This document shows, in pieces, positions 60,606 through 64,000 of a stretch of DNA of 64,000 bases. The notes beneath the pieces were generated by a model that was not told the origin of the DNA, ran no database searches, and saw only the letters and a program-made list of their open reading frames with translations. Origin of the DNA: Tubulanus polymorphus (lineage: Eukaryota > Nemertea > Palaeonemertea > Tubulaniformes > Tubulanidae); the NCBI RefSeq assembly GCF_964204645.1, contig NC_134034.1:4434072-4498071 (forward strand), in the 5' to 3' direction. Both the position numbers and the translations under genes were made by a program. Within the stretch, counting starts at the first letter, position 1. Each line of letters begins with the position of its first letter.

Positions 60606-60929
60606 ATGTGTCTCGGTAGTATTGATATAAGTGACCGACTGAAGGTCATACAAAATGACCCTAACAATTTTTTTGATGAATCGGATGAAAATCCTTTAAA
60701 TAATCACTGTCCGTATCTTGATGTAAATAAAGATTCGAGTGAATTTAATTTCACACATGATAGACTGAATATTTTACAACTAAATATCCATAGTGTCAAT
60801 AGTAAGCTTACTGACTTGAGGAATTCAATATATTTACTAGAAAACCAAGGCTGTAAACTACATTTAATCTTGTTGTGTGAAACTTTGATTACGGATGATT
60901 GTTGTAAATTGAAGTCCGGTTTGCTGCTA
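60606..60929 (+). pseudogene. LINE ORF2, N-terminal endonuclease fragment
   Basis: The frame begins 31 bp after ORF1 and reaches LNILQLNIHSVNSKLTDLRN and LHLILLCETLITDD, the first strands of an APE-type endonuclease (Asn of the QLNI motif and Glu of the CET motif visible). It ends at TAG 60927 where the next element starts, so the protein lacks the rest of the endonuclease and the whole reverse transcriptase. The truncation fits insertion of the BEL element into ORF2. Confidence 0.75.
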
Positions 60930-61290
60930 TAGAATTTTATTGTAGTCGAGTTTAGCTTTAGTACTGTAGGATTTGTAACCCTTCATTGAACCTCTCCATG
61001 CTTTGTTGTTACTAAGTCTAGTACATTATATATACAGTATATATTGAATATCTCACAGTTGAGCATTGGTCATTTTCGTAGAAACTTGCTCGAGGAGCTA
61101 CAGTAATTGTAAGTAACGAATTTTTAGATTTGCTGTGGGTTAGTTTTCTTTGCATAAATTGAATTGATTACTTATATATATATTTTCATATTTGTAGCAA
61201 ACCGGCATTATATGGCATAGTGCAGCATCGTTAGTTGCTAAAATAAACACGCTGAGTTTGAAATGTAGCTGTGCTTTCGTGTTCAATAGA
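60930..61290 (+). mobile_element. Candidate 5' LTR of the BEL/Pao element
   Basis: The sequence between the broken LINE ORF2 and the gag start has an AATAAA signal at about 61243 and TATATATA-rich stretches (61025-61045, 61173-61180). The exact LTR ends cannot be set without the 3' copy, which is outside the window. Confidence 0.45.
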
Positions 61291-61352
61291 TTTTCGAGGA
61301 TTCGTTTCGTCGATTTAGAACATTATAGTTTCGAATTACTCGAAAGCTCATC

Positions 61353-64000
61353 ATGACCGATAACGAAGATTCAAATACTAGTAAAAGTAAGTCGTTGAAA
61401 GCCACTCGTACAAGTCTCGCTGGTTGGCTTACTCGTGCTATTGATGCTGCGGATTCAGTTCGCATATCGGCGGCTGTTGAACCAGCAAAGCAATGTATCA
61501 CTGGATGTTTGCAAAATCTGCAAACTGCTCACGACAAGTTCATGTCTGTACTCGAGAATGAAGAAGAAATCGAAACCGCTGGGCGTTGGATGGAGTGTTA
61601 TTTCGATAAAGCTATGGTTGCTTTAGAAAGGTTAGACAATTTTGCTAAAAGAGACTCGTCTCTTGATCCGAATGCACCCGTTTTCCAAGCGTCGTCTACA
61701 TCTTCCATGTCGCATCCAGTTGCAGAGGATCTTTCAGAGAATGTCGTGACGAATGCTGTAAACAACTCGTCGCTTAGGACCATTGATGCGTGGATCGATG
61801 ATTTGGTCGAAGGAGTCGAAACTATAGTAAATGTGGAATCATCAACCTCCCTGGAAGAAGCCGTTATCAAGATGGAGATTGATCGAGATTTACCGAAAGT
61901 TGGTCTCCCGATGTTCGACGGTTCACCACTTGTATGGCCAAGGTTCATTGAGCAGTTTTATGTGCAAGTACATAATCGTCCCGGGATCAAAGATTCCAGA
62001 CGTCAAGACCTTCTGCAGTCGCATGTGAAAGGTGAGGCCAGAGAGCTCATTCAAGGTCTTGGGTTTAGTGGTTGTAATTATGCACGCTCCCTTAAGGAGC
62101 TAAAGTTTGTGTTTGGACACAGAGTACACGTAGCTAGGGCTTATATTGGATCAATTACGAACGGTCCACCCACAAATTCATATGATTCAATATCATTACG
62201 TTCCTTTTACATTAGTGTGAGAGATTGCTTAATTACTCTAAAACAAATGAATTATCTTTCTGAAATTGGCAGTAGTGATTTATTACAGAAAGTTGTAAAA
62301 CGTATCCCGATTGACAAGCGTTCAAAATGGAACGAATTCGTTAGACGTATATCTCGACAACGAGATCCTACATTGTTTGATCTAGAAAGTTGGCTCAAAG
62401 ATTGTGTTGACGCTGACTTCGGTCCATTTTCATTACAACAAAATAGGTTGAAATTGAAACGTAATAATTTTTCTAGTAATGCTTTAGGATCACGGAAAAT
62501 CAATGTGAATAATTCCACGAAACAGATGTCTAGCAGTTGCGTGTCAGGTGGGAAAATATTTGAATGTGTTATTTGTTCAGGTAGTCATTCTGTGAGTAAT
62601 TGTGGAGATTTCATTGATAAATCGGTAGATGAAAGATTTGCTCTAGTCAAGAGATTACGTTTGTGTATTAATTGTTTGTCACCTGGTCATTTCATTGCGA
62701 CTTGCAAATCTCTTTCTTGCTGTAAAGAACCAGGGTGTGGCAAGAGACATCATACACTGCTTCATGTTAAACGTAAAATCAAAATTAATGATATTGAACA
62801 AAAGAATCAAACTCAGAATCTAGACACTTGTAATAGTGAATCGCAAGCCAGTAGTAGTCAAGGTGTAGCACCTAGCGCAATAGAACGCAATATAGTTCTT
62901 GGTCTCGATAGTAATTGTTCTGACGTGTATTTTCAGGTTTTGCCGATTGTGGTTCAGGGTGCTAACGGAAGACGTATATCGACGTATGGTCTGCTGGATT
63001 CTGGGAGTGACGTGACATTAATCCGTGAAGATCTGGCTATTGATTTAGGGTTGTCTGGTAAAAAACAAGTATTGACTATCAACACACTTCACTCAAGCGA
63101 TGCACAGTTATCTCGCCGTGTTTCCTTTACCGTTCGAAGCAATGATCCTTTGTCAGAAATCATTCATGTGTCCCAAGCATGGACTACATCTGGTAATATC
63201 AGTTGTCCACTTCAGAAATATAATGAATTTTCTCCTCATAAGTTGAAACATTTAGAGGGTCTGCGATTTCCTGATACATTCCCACGTCAGGTTAAAGTAC
63301 TTTTGGGTGCAAATGTACCTAGAGCACATATACAATTAGAGGTAAGGGAAGGGACATCAAATCAGCCCTTAGCTATTCGGACTAGATTAGGGTGGTGTTT
63401 GTTTGGGAACATGTCAAATGACTTGTGCGATGTTCACGTCCATTCAATTGTTTCGGAATGCTCTCTTGTTGATGAAAATTCACTCTCACGACAAATTGAG
63501 AACTTTTGGTCAACAGAATCCTTTGGTGTAACTTACCCTGATAAGATTGGATCGGTTGAAGATCAAAGAGCTCTTAAAATTCTTGAAGAAACAACCCAAC
63601 TTGTGGGTGATCATTATCAAGTAGGTATGCTATGGAGAGATGAAAATAGTGTTTTACCAAATAACTTTCCATTAGCTAAGAGAAGATTTGACTTGCTAAC
63701 AAACCGCCTGTGTAAAGATTCTGTAATTAAAAATGGCTATTGTGATACACTTAATGGCTATATTTCCGCTGGGTATGCTCGAAAGTTGACTCCTGAGGAA
63801 GAAATTATTTCGACACCTAGAACTTGGTACCTTCCTCACCATTGCGTTTTGAACCCGAACAAGCCGGGTAAATTTCGGGTAGTGTTTGATGCAGCTTCGC
63901 AGTTCAGGGGTTCTTCGTTAAAGAACTTACTAATGACAGGCCCTGATCTGTTAAATAGTTTGTTTGGTGTCTTACAAAGATTTCGTTTATTTGAAACAGC
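61353..64000 (+). CDS. gag-pol: BEL/Pao gag-pol polyprotein, open to the window edge
   Basis: From ATG 61353 the frame has no stop for 882 codons and runs off the window, so it is partial at the 3' end. Gag: helical N-terminus, then the DUF1759-like core (LPMFDGSPLVWPRFIEQFYV near residue 190, and following helices to about 370). Three Cys/His clusters follow (CVICSGSHSVSNC near 404, CINCLSPGHFIATC near 437, and CCKEPGCGKRHHTLLH). The aspartic protease has YGLLDSGSDVTLI (DSG near 548). The RT entry is WYLPHHCVLNPNKPGKFRVV and FDAASQFRG, then SLKNLLMTGPDLL at the edge. All motifs are of BEL type. The intact frame suggests recent activity; the remaining pol must lie to the right. Confidence 0.9.
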   Translation, partial: MTDNEDSNTSKSKSLKATRTSLAGWLTRAIDAADSVRISAAVEPAKQCITGCLQNLQTAHDKFMSVLENEEEIETAGRWMECYFDKAMVALERLDNFAKRDSSLDPNAPVFQASSTSSMSHPVAEDLSENVVTNAVNNSSLRTIDAWIDDLVEGVETIVNVESSTSLEEAVIKMEIDRDLPKVGLPMFDGSPLVWPRFIEQFYVQVHNRPGIKDSRRQDLLQSHVKGEARELIQGLGFSGCNYARSLKELKFVFGHRVHVARAYIGSITNGPPTNSYDSISLRSFYISVRDCLITLKQMNYLSEIGSSDLLQKVVKRIPIDKRSKWNEFVRRISRQRDPTLFDLESWLKDCVDADFGPFSLQQNRLKLKRNNFSSNALGSRKINVNNSTKQMSSSCVSGGKIFECVICSGSHSVSNCGDFIDKSVDERFALVKRLRLCINCLSPGHFIATCKSLSCCKEPGCGKRHHTLLHVKRKIKINDIEQKNQTQNLDTCNSESQASSSQGVAPSAIERNIVLGLDSNCSDVYFQVLPIVVQGANGRRISTYGLLDSGSDVTLIREDLAIDLGLSGKKQVLTINTLHSSDAQLSRRVSFTVRSNDPLSEIIHVSQAWTTSGNISCPLQKYNEFSPHKLKHLEGLRFPDTFPRQVKVLLGANVPRAHIQLEVREGTSNQPLAIRTRLGWCLFGNMSNDLCDVHVHSIVSECSLVDENSLSRQIENFWSTESFGVTYPDKIGSVEDQRALKILEETTQLVGDHYQVGMLWRDENSVLPNNFPLAKRRFDLLTNRLCKDSVIKNGYCDTLNGYISAGYARKLTPEEEIISTPRTWYLPHHCVLNPNKPGKFRVVFDAASQFRGSSLKNLLMTGPDLLNSLFGVLQRFRLFET

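Larger units (their letters stand above)
59160..60929 (+). mobile_element. CR1/L2-type LINE, 5' part
   Basis: An intact ORF1 with zinc knuckles and an esterase-like domain, followed by the first part of an ORF2 endonuclease, is the layout of CR1/L2-clade non-LTR retrotransposons. The left junction lies inside an exon of the minus-strand gene at about 59160. The right junction is where BEL/Pao sequence begins; the rest of ORF2 (RT) is absent in the window. Confidence 0.75.
60930..64000 (+). mobile_element. BEL/Pao LTR retrotransposon, 5' part, continuing past the window
   Basis: Order LTR, single gag-pol frame with gag, zinc knuckles, aspartic protease and the beginning of the reverse transcriptase, in BEL/Pao style. 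It lies inside the LINE and is the newest layer of the nest at this end of the window. Confidence 0.8.

Overview
The window is animal (metazoan) nuclear DNA, most likely from a marine invertebrate; I cannot name the phylum from sequence alone. The grounds are a spliced host-type gene (an ATP-grasp carnosine-synthase-like gene with good GT/AG junctions) and a dense mixture of eukaryotic transposon classes: THAP/DDE transposase, Mutator-like, DIRS, Gypsy, foldback elements, a Polinton/adintovirus-like element, Merlin/IS1595, a CR1/L2-type LINE and BEL/Pao. Long (TA)n tracts and one 100-N assembly gap (4743-4842) are present.

Layout. 1-2.9 kb: a YqaJ fragment, a small palindrome, and a minus-strand THAP + DDE_Tnp_4 transposase fossil split by a non-autonomous Mutator-like element with a 9-bp target duplication. 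2.98-4.74 kb: an inverted repeat and the 3' part of a DIRS retrotransposon (RT/RNase H tail, then tyrosine recombinase), broken by frameshifts. 5.07-14.3 kb: a decayed minus-strand Gypsy element with unequal LTR-like ends; the right one carries about 1 kb of minisatellite and telomere-like repeats. 15.29-22.22 kb: the one convincing host gene, CARNS1-like, five predicted exons on the plus strand, with a repeat-rich large intron. 22.2-32.1 kb: no genes, but several structured non-coding elements (a 1.76-kb foldback element, a palindrome array, a perfect 38-bp palindrome, an element built of GGTAAAAATCCCC motifs, and a 211-bp hairpin with perfect 100-bp arms).

32.1-45.95 kb: the main object, an AT-rich Polinton/adintovirus-like element. 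Integrase and packaging ATPase lie on the plus strand at the left end. On the minus strand, running from the right end inward, are protein-primed DNA polymerase B, a possible replication accessory gene, a penton-like minor capsid gene, a run of small membrane-protein genes, a 317-aa protein, a coiled-coil membrane protein, the double-jelly-roll major capsid gene and a zinc-finger protein. The genes are packed with gaps of about 16-21 nt that hold a shared start motif (T6-8, short spacer, TAAATAAATG or TATAAATG) resembling the poxvirus late promoter layout. Polymerase, capsid, ATPase and several small genes carry internal stops or frameshifts, and the integrase lacks its N-terminal half, so this copy looks inactive as it stands.

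46.1-47.6 kb: a 417-bp cruciform element, an IS1595/Merlin-type transposase with a 123-bp in-frame tandem duplication, and a GC-rich minisatellite. 47.6-54.9 kb: essentially gene-free. 54.9-59.2 kb: a minus-strand, multi-exon, uncharacterised gene (SAMD3-like C-terminus) with a tandem exon duplication and at least one internal stop. It is cut at its 5' side by a LINE with an intact ORF1, whose ORF2 is in turn cut by a BEL/Pao element. The BEL/Pao gag-pol frame is open from 61353 to the window edge and looks like the youngest insertion here.
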